Assembly (NCBI GenBank): GCA_001600455.1
Contig: BCKC01000006.1
Location: forward strand, 3,286,001-3,350,000
DNA: 64,000 nucleotides
Direction: 5' to 3'
From: Endocalyx cinctus
Lineage: Eukaryota; Ascomycota; Sordariomycetes; Amphisphaeriales; Apiosporaceae
The translations under genes and the position numbers were made by a program. Below, piece after piece: positions 21,755 to 33,715 of the stretch (the stretch's first letter is position 1; the number at the start of each line of letters is the position of its first letter). The notes under the pieces were generated by a model that was given only the letters and a program-made list of their open reading frames with translations, was not told the origin of the DNA and did not search any database.

Positions 21755-23255
21755 CAGGGATATGGTTTTTATTATACAAATACGCCTGTTCCGCGCAACG
21801 GGCGGGTTCAAAAAAAAAATTCGATAACAATCTCAGTTTGCTGCATCATAAGGTCAGTGAAAGACAATTCATTTATTTATTACTTCGCCCCAGCCTCGAG
21901 TCTCACGCAGTATCCCTTACATCATCTTCCCCGACTGGCTCCACGATTCAAGTCTTGCCCCGGAAACCCCACACCCAACGTTTAAGGCTCTCCCCAGATT
22001 AAAACATACCCTTGTCTACTAATATAGTTAGACGATCTTCGCCTATCTTCCAAGCCCAGCCTGCTTGCGATGATTCACATATGAGCTGCGGAAGAACTTC
22101 CCAAGGCGAACAATGCAACCCCTACTTCCCCGATTCACACAGAAAAAAATGCATTTTTTTTCGGTCATGACCGTGTCCTTTTGTCACTAAGGAAATATGA
22201 AATGAAAGGGACCCCAAGTATTATGGTACATCCTGCAATTTGTAGATTGACTTGTACCTGACTGAGGCTTTACTAGTTCATGTAACCCCAAATGCTGTAC
22301 TTGATCGTTCCAATATATGCGGGGAGGCGCTTCGGCATTTTCGATCACATTATTACAATACATATATGGATGGATTTCGCATTCGTGAGCGGCCGCATGT
22401 TTGACTACCTAAATCCGAACGCATTATCTCGCCAGATAAAGATATGTTTGTGCGACGGGATCAGTTTGTGAGGCTTACGTATAAAACAGTCGCAGGATGC
22501 AGGGGTGAAGAACGTGGCGAGGGCAAACGCCAAACGTTACACCCCCATTTATTTTCAGCTGAGCTTGCGGAGAAACGTGACATTCAGCAGCCCTAGCAGC
22601 CTAAATACCCATGGATGCATGTCTTTACATCTCTGCATTATAGCGGTATTTAATTCTCATGATCTGACGAGGACAAATAAGTAGGTTGGGGGCTTCTACA
22701 AATCTATTGAAACACGAATATGTTGAAAGATTTGAAAAGAATTTCTTGTCTGCATTTTCCTAACCAGGTTTCAGATCCTTTGTCGCGTGTTTACAGTAAT
22801 AAACAAGAATAAATCAGGCAAAGGCCTCATCCATGACAAAAAGCTGGCGTCATGATGATAACGACAAGGAGATTGTTTCGGTCTGCATATAGTGCCCATG
22901 CTTATCGCGCGCGGTATTGTTCTCGCATAATTCATTGTTCCGCCCGAACAAAGAGTCGACACGAACACCGAGTATTAAATGCAACAATCCTTCCCGCCCA
23001 GGCCGAGAAAAGAAAAATCATACTGAACTATTCGATAATAACAACTGACTAACTGATTTTTTCTTCTGCCTTCTCGTGTTGACGCGAGAAGCCGTGCTAT
23101 TATAATAAAATAAAACGCTGGGCAGGAAAAAAGAGTTCTATTCGTGGTAAGTTGTTTACGCTTTCGGTTTTCATTTCTCATAATTCTCGGAACTTTTCTG
23201 AAGTCCTTTTTTCTTTTTTTTTTTCTCCTTACCATTTTCCTTTCAAATAATCGCC
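21755..23255. other. Spacer, no supported gene
   Basis: AT-rich spacer. A T-rich run just before 23235 and the sequence around CGCCATG at 23252-23258 are the likely 5' flank of the next gene. Nothing else is recognised. Confidence 0.5.
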
Positions 23256-24320
23256 ATGCCCATTCGTAACGGCCTCCTAAGGTTTCAGATGCGGGAGAAG
23301 GTCCATCAAGCGGCGGAAATTCAAAAGTCGATATGGTCTTACACCGTCCTGATCAGGAGCGCGCATCCACGAATGGAAGGGGATAACTACCATACGTTGG
23401 TCAAGTGGTGCACCGATATCATCGGCTTTGACATCAAGGAGCTGCGTACGAAAATTAGCAGAACCGATTTTCTGAAGATGGATTTTAAGGTTTCTCAAGA
23501 ACCTATCACGAGCGAGCCCGAGTGGATGAGACGTCCTGCTCCTCTTCGGTTGCCGAGGAGGCCCGTAGTTAGTAGTTTCTCTACTATCTCCTCGAGTTCC
23601 TCGTCATCTTCGTCCGAAGGATCAACTAATAACTCAAGGAATGGGAGTAAAGAAACTTCGGAGATGCCCTGCGGCTTACTGAGCGAATCCGTAGAGGAAC
23701 TCGAAGAGTCCTCTGATGAGCCGTCGTCTCCCTGTAGCGTATTCGAGGAAAGCTCCTCTTCATCTTCTTCTTCATCTTCGTTATCGTCCTCGCCGACATA
23801 CAGTGTATTCGAGCGAGAAATGGCCCCCTCCCCCGAATCACGCGGAGGATCGGCCTCGGAAGGTGAGTCCCCCGTCCCTGGGCTGCCATCACGCAGTCCA
23901 GGCCGTTTAGATCCTCGCGCATTGAGGCAGTTACCCGAGGTAACCGAGGCCTTGCGGCTGTACGAGCTAATCGGCGACGAGGATGACCTCCTCTCGACGT
24001 GGATTAATCAAAGACATATGTTTTACTGGCAGGTAGAAGGGTTGGTACTGTGTAAGCTCGTAGAGAACCATTATCGCGTCATCTTTCGCGAGGCAAGAAG
24101 CGCCTACGTAGCCGATCCGTGGGATCACTCGACCGAGGAAGACGGGGCGGCGCGAAGGGAGGAAATGAACAGGGTACTGCCCAAGGCGACCAGACAGAGG
24201 CGTTCAAAGAGCTTACTAAGTGCCGTGGAGAGCAGCGAGGACGAGGATGGGTTATTCCATGACATGCCTTCGTGGCGATTTGTGAAAAGGCAGAAGCGAG
24301 TGCATCGACGATCGCAGTAA
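23256..24320 (+). CDS. Orphan Ser/acidic-rich protein
   Basis: Open frame of 354 residues with no family I recognise. Residues 1-85 look folded (helical, including a WCTDIIGFDIKELR stretch). Residues about 110-190 are Ser and Glu runs, including long Ser tracts. Residues about 215-285 again look ordered (LPEVTEALRLYELIGDEDDL, then NQRHMFYWQ and KLVENHYRVIFREA). The C-terminus is very basic (RRSKS, KRQKRVHRRSQ), which suggests nuclear localisation. The start context GCCATGC is good. The stop TAA lies inside a consensus donor GTAAGT, so the gene could continue through an intron. Likely a real fungal protein of unknown role. Confidence 0.65.
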   Translation: MPIRNGLLRFQMREKVHQAAEIQKSIWSYTVLIRSAHPRMEGDNYHTLVKWCTDIIGFDIKELRTKISRTDFLKMDFKVSQEPITSEPEWMRRPAPLRLPRRPVVSSFSTISSSSSSSSSEGSTNNSRNGSKETSEMPCGLLSESVEELEESSDEPSSPCSVFEESSSSSSSSSSLSSSPTYSVFEREMAPSPESRGGSASEGESPVPGLPSRSPGRLDPRALRQLPEVTEALRLYELIGDEDDLLSTWINQRHMFYWQVEGLVLCKLVENHYRVIFREARSAYVADPWDHSTEEDGAARREEMNRVLPKATRQRRSKSLLSAVESSEDEDGLFHDMPSWRFVKRQKRVHRRSQ

Positions 24321-24629
24321 GTATTTACACAACGTAGCCTCAAAGGTAACAAAAGACTTCACAGTTATGTCAAGGGAATATATATATATATACATGTTAG
24401 GAAGTATATATTACTCATTATATAATAGTATTAACTTATTACAATAGATGATTCGTAAACGCGATGCTCCAGGGACGAATGCAATGCAATGCCAAAACGA
24501 TAATACTCCGAGAGATAGCAACATGCAAAAGTAGGACACCCCCTCATAACTATTCCTAATTCCATTTGTACTCCAAGTGATATGCACTCATGTAAATTTT
24601 TTGAGGTCATCAGAAGACCGCGCGACAAT
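24321..24629. other. Short convergent spacer
   Basis: 3' flanks of two convergent genes, with a (TA)n tract at about 24380-24394. Confidence 0.6.
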
Positions 24630-25061
24630 TTACATGATGTTCTGGACGTGCCAGCTGAGGTCGGGGGAGACGGTCTTGCCGTCGGCGAGCTGGGCGTCGG
24701 TGTAGCTCGGGTACGCGATCTCGTTGGCGGCGTAGTTCTTGACGGCGAAGGTGGTGAAGCCGTTGCCGGCGCCGAAGGAGCCGTCCCAGCCGCTGCTGAC
24801 GGTGTAGGCGCCGCAGACGGTGCCGTCGGTGCTCGTCTGGCTCGCGGGCGAGCCCTTCTGGGTGACGGTGCAGGCCGTGGCGGCCGCGGTGTGCGGGTCG
24901 ATCGAGAAGGTCCAGGTGCAGACCGTGTTGGCGGTGTCGCAGACGCGCTTCATGCCGACGATGGTCCAGTCGGGCACGTTGGCGGACTGGGCGACGGGGG
25001 CGGCGACGACGCTGCTGGCCGAGAGGACGGCGGCGAGGATGGCGGTGGTGGTGAACTGCAT
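24630..25061 (-). CDS. Small secreted protein (143 aa)
   Basis: Intronless, 143 residues, with a clear signal peptide (MQFTTTAILAAVLSASSVVAA) followed by a mature protein with four Cys (about residues 41, 48, 64 and 83) that could form two disulphides. Segments such as DWTIVGMKRVC, CTWTFSID, GWDGSFGAGNGFTTFAVKN and the end LSWHVQN resemble a family of small secreted, effector-like or surface proteins common in Sordariomycetes and Dothideomycetes. Codon use is strongly GC-ending compared with the flanks, suggesting high expression. A TATATAAGG-like element lies about 170 nt upstream (around 25230) and GGTT repeats (25075-25090) sit in the 5' leader. Function unknown. Confidence 0.87.
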   Translation of the reverse strand: MQFTTTAILAAVLSASSVVAAPVAQSANVPDWTIVGMKRVCDTANTVCTWTFSIDPHTAAATACTVTQKGSPASQTSTDGTVCGAYTVSSGWDGSFGAGNGFTTFAVKNYAANEIAYPSYTDAQLADGKTVSPDLSWHVQNIM

Positions 25062-27315
25062 GTTGAATTAAGGTGGTTGGTTGGTTGGTTTTGGAGGTAG
25101 GTGATTAAGAGCGAATGTAGATAGGTTGGTTTAAGATGTTGTAGATGTTGTATTAGTGGTAACAGTGAAGCGAGTGTGATGATGGTGATGAGTTAAAATA
25201 AACAGTTGAACACGGGATACTCGACGGCCTTATATACACATTTCGATCATACAATAACATCGTATTTCATTATCGTAAGACGTCCATGGTGAGCTAAGAT
25301 GCTAGTGCCACGGTGTTGAGCCGGAATATCCGTACCGACTACACGAGAAAGCGTCTTCCAGTACCCTCGTTATTTCCAATGGCACGTCTCGTATTGAATA
25401 TTTTTCATTACAAAATAGAAACCGGCCTTCGGACGGACCCGTAGTATAGAATATGACAGAGAACGGAAAAAATGAATGTAAGGTGACTTGAAAAATGGAG
25501 TGTCAGCTCGTATTCAGCTGGGGTCCTTGCCTTAGCTCTTGTTCGCTCGCCAGCTCATCCACACTACATACTATGTACATACTAGGCTAGTGTAGCATAC
25601 ACGTATCCGGAGAATTACTCTAAAAATGGGATCAGATTTCGACCGAACTTGGTAAAGAGGGCCGTATTTGACAACCGGGGCCCCTGAATTTCGTGCTGGC
25701 CGATGTTACTAAACCCCGTATTTCCATATTTCTAGAACGTTGCGTGAGATGCTTATATTCTTTCTTAGCTTTTACCAGTGCTTATTATCGGTATTGTGTA
25801 TTATAAGGAAAAGGGTTATTAGAAGAAAGGTTACCTATTTGATTCAATGAGAATCCTTTGCGGTGCGTTATTCATAGCTTTGACATATATATTGATAATA
25901 ACACTTCAATTCCTGGTGGTTTCCCCTCGCCTCGCAGTCTCTACCAAGTATACGCATTGTACGTATTAGAGCATTTTTGCATTCCGTTATGTCACTGTGA
26001 AATTGTCCGTATCGTGAATGAATCCGCTTTCTCCAGAATTAGCCGTTTCACACTACTATCGTTCGGGACTTCAACCTAACTTAGTGTAATACGGTCCATA
26101 TTAGGAGAGTATATGGCTCTCGGCGATTCAGGTTTTGAAAACAATGCATCTATCAACTATTATAACGATATTACCGAGTGTACACCGTATTATGTAGTGT
26201 ATTTGTCTGCTTTCTGGTCTGCTAATTAATCCCATGACTTTCTGCGATTTAATCGACTGAAGAATAATTCGCTATTTCCGCTCGCTGAAAAGAGCGCCAA
26301 TCTGACATGACAGGTTTCCCTAAAATACTACTTTTATTCTTGAATTCTCATTACTATGTGCTCATCGGTAATCATTCATGGTGTTATTTTAAGTATCATA
26401 TAGCATCTAAATCTACATTACAGGATAGTCGATTTGGAACTTTTGCGATCGAAGCATAGGCCAAAATTTCAGCATTAAAGGACTTTTACTAGCTATACAT
26501 AGTATGCAAGTCATAGCGATACGAAGGAGCAATTTCGCAAGAGGAACCGATCTGCCGATGCATGATCGTGTAAATCACGCTCATTTTCCCCACGCGACAG
26601 GGTATTTGTCCTGCTATTTCGGCGCGGCGAGTTAAGTTCTGACTTAAATATAGCTTAACCTTCATCCATACCTATTCGCTTCTGCGTTAATTACTGTTAG
26701 CAATTTTCATCTTTTCTAGCATACCTACTATCTAGGATATCTTCTCTTTATTTTTCAGTGCCTATAGTTTAAAAATAAAGTAATAATGAAAATAATTTCA
26801 AGGAGACGGCAGTCAATACGAACCTGGCAGCCTGGATACTGCGAAGGAGTGCATTAACTTGCTGTAAATTATTTATAATAAGTATGTTCGAGCTCGGTAG
26901 ACGGAATACAGGCGGCCAAACGACCCATAATTCTGCAGAGCCACACACACACATTTCCCTATAGAGGTATATATCTTCCCTCTTGTTTTCTTCACCGAGT
27001 ACTTTGCAGCTAACCATACTTCCATGGTATCTTACCAGCTTTGACTGCCTCCTATTTTTTCTTTTTTTTTTTTTACTGCGAAATGAGAGGTAATGCATAA
27101 TTATAAATTTATTGGTATATATAGTAGATCGGTGATTCTCCTGAAAGCTAGGTCGACCGTGAAATTTAAATTGTATAGTTCTGCCTAGTATGTAAGACTA
27201 TCGGAGAAACAGGAATATTTTAGCGACCAAGTAATTGATATGGCGTCAAACCTTCCAAAGTTTCGCGGAACATAATCAAGTTCTAGCATAACCGGCTCGG
27301 GAACTTTCACACTTA
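25062..27315. other. 2.2-kb AT-rich spacer
   Basis: The probable promoter of the small secreted protein is at the left end. Otherwise only short chance frames are present, and no gene or repeat family is recognised. Confidence 0.55.
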
Positions 27316-28183
27316 TCAATCTTTCGGAGCCGGCGCTGCCTCGGGATTACTTGCTAGCAGCGCCTCAACCTTCGCCCCTCTCTTGCGCCTTTCCTCTAAG
27401 GAGATCTCCTGCGTCGGAGACGTAGACCAGCCAAGACCCAGCTCGGGATACTGAAGCGGAATTTCACCGTCGCGCGGTAGCACTTCGAGATAAATAGGCC
27501 AGGGCGAACCCATCCATGCTCGACGGGAGTCGTGGTCGTCGCGTTGATACCTCGTCAAGGGGTGGACGAGGATGCTGCACGTGATGTCAGGCATAGTAAT
27601 AGATGGTGTTCATGGGAGTGTAACAAGGCAAGATCACGGTTTAATACGTAGATGGATGAAACCCGCGTAAGGAACCCCGAAGAATAGGGAGAGGAGCTTA
27701 CCTAAGGTCGCCTCGGTTCGACGCCAAGTAGAAGAAGACATCGGAGAAAGAGGAATCAGGTACCCAGACTGACGACACCAGGTAATCATGTCAGTCATGC
27801 ACGATGCCGATGCATATGAAATAGAAATGCTATGGATTTTTCGACGACACTTACTCTCATACGACCCAGCCGGATGCGGTCCAATCGGATACTCGTTGAC
27901 TCTGAAAAGCGGGACAGCGACAAACGCACCTAAGTGAAATAGGAATTAACAAATGATTTATTCTCCTTTTTGGAGTGTATTATAGAACCGATAAAGTTAT
28001 GGTTCCCGACAACTCACCGTCGCGTCTAAGCTTTAAAACGGCGTCGCGAAGGGCGAGCGCGGCCGCCGTTTGCATCGGCGATTGCAGCAAGAAGTATATG
28101 TGGAAGTGCCATTCGCGGTTCCGCGTCTCGACGACCGTTTTTAGGTCGTCTTGCGGGGCCATCCTTGCGGGGTTCTGAACCAT
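27316..28183 (-). CDS. DOPA 4,5-dioxygenase-like protein
   Basis: Extradiol ring-cleavage dioxygenase of the DOPA 4,5-dioxygenase family, which in other organisms cleaves DOPA-type catechols on the way to betalamic acid or muscaflavin. Exons 28183-28018, 27929-27855, 27768-27702 and 27574-27316 join in frame to 188 residues. Motifs are EWHFHIYFLL (metal-binding His pair), VNEYPIGPHPAGSYE, FYLASNRGDLSILVHPLTRY and RRAWMGSPWPIYLEVLP, all typical of the family. An AG-ended pyrimidine stretch and an open frame precede the chosen ATG, so a short extra 5' exon is possible. The natural substrate in this fungus is unknown. Confidence 0.88.
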
Positions 28184-30375
28184 CGGATCTACCTGGAAGA
28201 AATTCTTGTTCACAGAACACCTATTTCTTTATCCTATGATATGAAATACTTATCGAAGTTGCGTGACAAGTTTCGAGGGCCAGTAATAATAAAGTATGTG
28301 AATAGTTTCAGCTAAGGAAAAACCCGGCATTGAAATTTGTAGTAGGGGTAAAATGGCCCTCGAATGAGTTTAGTAAGCAGACTGACGCGATGGATCGATG
28401 AATTGGTAATAAAGCTAAAATGGAAGTAAAAGGGAAGCCCCCCTTTACTGGAATAATCCTGTTACAGTATAATTAAATCTTGTAGTGACTACACGTTCTA
28501 CTATGTAAAAATCAAGACATCCCATAGGATATGATCTAACCATAATTACGGTATCTACGGTTATACCAACCTTTTCAGAAGCGCAACATTTTAAATGCTC
28601 AAAACTCGCTCTCGTATTCCTGCGCAGCCGCCTCTTCCGGTGAAGTCGGATGGAATACTCAGATGCGCGTCACAGGTGAATCCTCAACCTCGCGCAGCTA
28701 ACAAGAGTCATACTTAATGATAAAAAGCATGGAACATCCGAGGAAAATGCAGCCGCCATGTATATCGGATTTATTGCATTTAGGGATATATTAATGAACT
28801 CGCCACCAGATTGAGATAAGTTCGCCCGAGAACTAGACGCTTTGACGCTTAAGATTTAAAGGATTGGAGTATGGGAAGAGGTAGTCTACATCGTCGTGAA
28901 GGAAATGTGTGACTACGCTGGTTGTCGCAAGAGTGAGCTCCGGTAGGGCTACACTACCGCGATAAGATCTATACTTACTATCCATATTAATCTTCGTAAT
29001 ACTCCAACTCAGTCTTTTAGTTCCACTTCAACTAAATCTATTGATCATGAAGCTATAGAACAATTTAAAGACTAGAAAATTCATAAGAAAGCTAACTACA
29101 AGCCCCTATCTTATTAACTACGTCTTTGGACTCGATGCGCATAAGCAGCGTACGTTTGTTAACTGTTAGCCGAAAAACTCAGGACGAGCCGTATTTATCG
29201 TATGTCTAAGCTCTAAGTTACACGTTTACGGCGAACGAGTAGATTCGGGTCCCGAGTTGTCCATAATGAAAAGCGATTCTGAACTGGTGCTGCTCAAGAA
29301 ACGATGCGCCAAATTAGAGAGAGTATATTCTGAGATGAGCAGAAAGGTATCTAAGAAAGGTATCCAATATTCTTTGGGTCAACTCTTTCTTACCTAATTA
29401 CCAACTTTCAAACATTTTGGCGTAGTGACGGTGGCGGCTTTTACAACTCGCGTAGTGATGATCCCGATGCGTACAACTTGACAAAGATGGGTCGATTGAC
29501 TTACATGAATAATCGTGGAAGGGCAGCCCCTATTTAGCCGGAAATAATTAAACACGAAGCAGTTAGTTATGTCCAAAAGTGATTTTGGGCTCGAAGCAAA
29601 ATACTTCTCCGACTATACTAATAGTTGGCAAACGATGAGCTCGACCATCGACGAGATAATCAACCTGTACTCGCGTAAGTATTATATTGTCGGCCTCTGT
29701 CGGCATGATCCAGGAATAATAGCTAAATTAAGTGCATTAAATTGAAATAGATGAGTTCAGTGCCGTTGCTGCTGATTATCACGATAAGTTGTTTAACTAA
29801 AATGTACGCACTCTAGTTAGAAGGTCACGAAAACACATGCATGGTCTCTTCGGATACATTTCATAATCTTTACTAACTGTTAAGTCGGTAGTTTTCATTC
29901 CGACTGTAGTTGTACATTTATACCGCTACGTCGTCTGAGTTTTCACGTCGGCTTCTGGGTTTCTTTTACATTGAAGCTAACGAAATTGTATTAGAACCCG
30001 ATACGTAAGTCGCTCTACGGTTGGCAAATCCCTCGTGTGCAACGTCAAGACCTTGTCTCCGGGCTTAGATTGGTTAGCCATGGGAATTGAACTACCTGCG
30101 TATTCACACCGACTCGGTACACCACTGCAGAGATTGGGATCTCGTACATAAATAAGCATAGGAGCTCTAAACATTCATGCCGGATCGATATAGGTATACC
30201 AATGATGGTATGTGAAAAGAGTTTGAACACCACTAGGCTGGTGTGCCCTTGAAATCTGATCCAAATGTTATAGCACGGGCTATAAATTTAGGTTTATAGC
30301 GCATATGAATGGGCTCAAATATACATCTACATCTAACTCACCATTTGTCATTTTCTCCATTTCAATCTTCACAAG
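28184..30375. other. Gene-poor region with possible coding relics
   Basis: No intact gene. Coding-like scraps occur on the plus strand: ATG at 29266 with KSDSELVLLKKRC, then a frame with GGGFYNSRSDDPDAYN near 29443-29520, then EAKYFSDYTNSWQTM near 29590-29640. They do not splice together in frame, so they may be remnants or chance. Confidence 0.4.
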
Positions 30376-30740
30376 TTAGCTCCCTATAGGATACTCGGGA
30401 TGACCTATGCTGAGTTTCTTAAGTAGGATGTCGTTGACGATGGTTGGCCACTCCTCGCTCTCAATGAAAGTGCTTAGCGTCCCTGTTGCTTTTTCCCACG
30501 GAAGTTGATCGTCTTTTAACTCTATTATACTCAAAGATCCTGCTAATGAGTTGTGGAAGTTTAGTATCCGCTCTTAGGTAACTAGGCCCCGTCGCTGGCT
30601 GGTTCTCGTATTGCACGATTTGTAGACCGCGTGCAGTACTTCACGGCCGACTATGCGGTTCTCTGGTAACCCTTAAAAGCACTCATTTCAATGATTCGTT
30701 CAACGTGCTCCGGTTTGAAATTGACCCAGCCGCTGTTTTA
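30376..30740 (-). pseudogene. Relic of an unidentified protein-coding gene
   Basis: Reading the minus strand, three consecutive frames carry protein-like sequence. The first is NFKPEHVERIIEMSAFKGYQ (about 30720-30650). The second frame gives LQIVQYENQPATGPSYLRAD and KLPQLISRIFEYN (about 30630-30520). The third is a stretch of 65 open codons with IIELKDDQLPWEKATG, FIESEEWPTIVNDILLKKL and GHPEYPIGS, ending in TAA at 30376-30378. There is no ATG-started frame and no splice sites at the switches. It looks like the C-terminal end of a gene broken by at least two frameshifts. I do not recognise the family. Confidence 0.5.
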
Positions 30741-31634
30741 GATATTTACATCTCTACTCAAACATGGTATGGGCAGGCCATACCTCTTTCCGGAGAGGCT
30801 CAGGTCGATGCATGATAATAATATTATTACGCTTACTTTTCGCTAGAGAGAAGAACAACGCACCAGCTGCAGAACTAATATATTACAATACTGACCGGAG
30901 CTTACTCATGAGAGCTTCACACCGCAGGGGTTTTTTTTTTTTTCTGATTTCTTTCTAATTATGCTTCTCTGTAGATGGTTGCATATTTTATCGCGCTTAT
31001 AACCATGAACCTGGAGTAAGATCGTTCATTATCCAACTCCTTATAAGACATCGTCTTTTAGCGGTGTGTCAAGTACGTAATGAAATACAACCGTTACCCA
31101 CTAATTAGCTGGCGTATATTTACTCTGTACATAATTGTTAATTATGTCTAATTCTACGTAGGACTTAGACTCTCTTGTCATATCTTATTCTCTCATTTAG
31201 ATTCTTTAATCGCTTCAAGCTGAAAAGGCAATCACATAGAAGGAGGTCATTCCTATGATAGACATAGGTAGCAAAACTAGTGGCTCATAATAAGACCTTT
31301 CTAACGTACCGCAGCATTTTCTCCAGGACTTTGGGGGCATAGGTAAAGGCTGTATGCTCGGATGTTTATTGATATTATGAAGTCGAGATCGTCTACGCGG
31401 AAAATTAAGGTAAGGGACATGGGTATTGCATAATATTTCACTAAATTTATGTTGAGTTAAACTACTCCACCGATTCCCAAGACTAATTATGATACTCCGG
31501 TGAGAGGTTGACAGCTTGATGATAACTTCCCCACTACTCCGTACCGTACCATTCAAAGATAGACAGGTTATAAACGTGCTAGCATCACGCCAGGTATTAT
31601 ATGTAAACTATCAAGCGAATAGTAGATATACGTA

Positions 31635-31671
<37 letters not shown>

Positions 31672-32840
31672 TAAATCGATATTAATAACTAAACGATATA
31701 CTTAGCTATTATTAATGGCAACCTGAATCGATGAACGTGAATCCTTAAGCCCGTAGAAAGCGAGTGATATTTAACTGGCCCATCACAAATTACCTTCTAG
31801 ATGCCAATAACCTGTGTGATACTAATATCTTTCATAAATTGCCACGGAGGCACATCCGGTCTATACACGACACGAGATCTTGAGTAAGCTAGTCTTTTAG
31901 TTCACTCATTTGCCAACAGATAGAGACCCGGTTTTAATAACACCAGGGGAAAAAACGCGGATCGGTGTAAGGGGTGATCATTCTTTTTGTTGAGGTTAAC
32001 TCGAGACATACCGACCTGCTGACATACGTGTCTACCAAAGAGACAACGTCGTCTCCTTACAAGTACATTTATCCCATCGGCGGTGAGCAAGCCGCATCTT
32101 CTAAATATCCATTTTCTGTTTCCCATATGCATTGACTATCTATCCACTTGGTTACCACTTAGCCAAGAGCACCAGCTCGTTACTAATGCTAATTAATATC
32201 TCCACTCCCCCCACTGAAAAGAATGTAGCTAGAATACAGATCTACAAACATCATTTCATGCCATTTTGTATGGGCATCTGCGTTGGTATTGAAAAATAAG
32301 TCCGTTTACATACTAGTCAAACTACCCTGAGATTTCTTGGTATGGCTTGCCCTTTAATGTGAGGTGGCATATGGTCCACTTCAAGAGCCTGCGCTTCGGC
32401 ATTTCCTTTACGCTAACACCATAACGGAATTTGACAGGCTTCTAGGACACCCCACAGCCCCGTTCCCGGGACCACGGATACCCTTTTGTTTATTGTATAC
32501 TCCCTACTAGTTGTTTGGTAATTGGTTAGTTTTTTTTTTTCAAAAGCGTGAGCAAGGCCATGGAGAAGTAGACGACAGGGCTGTACTTTTGAAGTTTGAA
32601 CAGCGCATACTTCGCCCGACGATCATCATTACCGACTTCGTATTATGCTAGGTGGGATTAAAATCTATGTCGTCGAAATATCTATATAATGTCCTTCCAA
32701 CTCCCTCTTCCATCTTGTTTCGTTTCCTCTCTTATCACCCACAATCACACTCACATACTCTCTCACAACTCCTAATATTTAATCATCCAAAACACTTTCG
32801 CTTTCCCTTAAAGCCAAAAACCAAAAAACCAACAATCAAA
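30741..32840. other. Gene-poor spacer with TA microsatellite
   Basis: Holds the (TA)n tract at 31636-31665. The probable promoter of the next gene lies at its right end, with a CTATATAA element near 32682 and a CT-rich leader. Confidence 0.5.
31636..31665. repeat. (TA)n microsatellite
   Basis: About 15 uninterrupted TA units. Shorter TA tracts lie at about 12340-12357, 24380-24394 and 45801-45821. Confidence 0.9.
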
Positions 32841-33089
32841 ATGCAGTTCTCCGTCTCCGCCGTCATCCTCTCCATCGCCGCTCTCGGCTCCGCCCTCCAG
32901 GTGGCTCCTTGCCAGACCACCTACGACGCTTGCCGCACGGAGGCCAACGCCAACCTCTCGACCTGCACTTCCGCTTTCGAGACCTGCAAGTCCGGCTGCC
33001 AGTCCGCCCTCGACTCTTGCCGCGGCGCCGCTAACGCCAACATCTCCACTTGCGTCTCCACCTACAACACCTGCGTCGGCAGCTCTTAA
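32841..33089 (+). CDS. Small secreted Cys-rich protein with internal duplication (82 aa)
   Basis: The ATG at 32841, preceded by AATCAAA, begins a clear signal peptide (MQFSVSAVILSIAALGSA). An in-frame ATG at 32652 lies upstream of the leader and is not the start. The mature part of about 64 residues holds nine Cys and is built from two similar halves: CRTEANANLSTCTSAFETC and CRGAANANISTCVSTYNTC, joined by KSGCQSALDS. The spacing of Cys every six to eight residues suggests helices tied by disulphides. Coding bases are GC-rich against AT-rich flanks, suggesting strong expression. It could be a cell-surface or effector-like protein; no family is assigned. Confidence 0.85.
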   Translation: MQFSVSAVILSIAALGSALQVAPCQTTYDACRTEANANLSTCTSAFETCKSGCQSALDSCRGAANANISTCVSTYNTCVGSS

Positions 33090-33715
33090 GCGGCTTCTTC
33101 CTTTTCGTATCTGAAAAGTAGAAACGGAGATTACCTTATCCAACTGAATTGGCCGGCTCTTGAAATTCTTTTCACTTTTTGGCTCAATAGGAGGAGGATA
33201 AGGTTGAGGATGGGATGGGTGAAAACGATGGTGGTGAAACGAGGAGATATGGTATTTGAAGGAATGGATCGTTTATTGTGGAAAACTGAAAACAGTCAAC
33301 ACGCTGCCGAATAGGAATCTAGGATATTTAAAAGAGTTTCTGGACAGGAACTCCGAAATACTCTAGTCAGTTGGAAAGAATAAAAAACACTATTCCCTCA
33401 ATTTCGGCAATCACTGCCGCTCTTAAATGATTATTCTGTGCAATTAACGTCGTGATTAGAGCAGTCCACGGCTTTCTCGTCGATAACGTATTGTAGATGT
33501 CTATTCCCTAAACACGATAGAAAATTCCAGTACGAGGATTACCCGAATTGGGAAGTGTTTGCATCATTATGCCCTTAACGTGTCTTGATCTATTCTCGGA
33601 ACTCATGAAAGGCAACTGGAGTTGACTATAAAGAATACGATTCCCTTCTAAAGCTATCCAGCTCTATAGGATCACGTGTTGAGCCCATCTCGCGAGGTTC
33701 CTGGTTTGCGTTCAG
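33090..33715. other. Spacer between convergent genes
   Basis: No gene or repeat seen. Confidence 0.6.

Noticed and set aside
27700..27730. GGTTCGA-like strings considered as tRNA B boxes
   Set aside because: No matching A box or cloverleaf around these or similar strings elsewhere in the window.
29266..29700. Three coding-like scraps on the plus strand (KSDSELVLL, SRSDDPDAYN, YFSDYTNSW)
   Set aside because: No combination of splice sites joins them in one frame; kept only as possible relics.
29977..30233. Minus-strand frames with a GDKVL-like string, considered as a retrotransposon pol/chromo remnant
   Set aside because: Resemblance is too short and no reverse transcriptase or integrase blocks are nearby.
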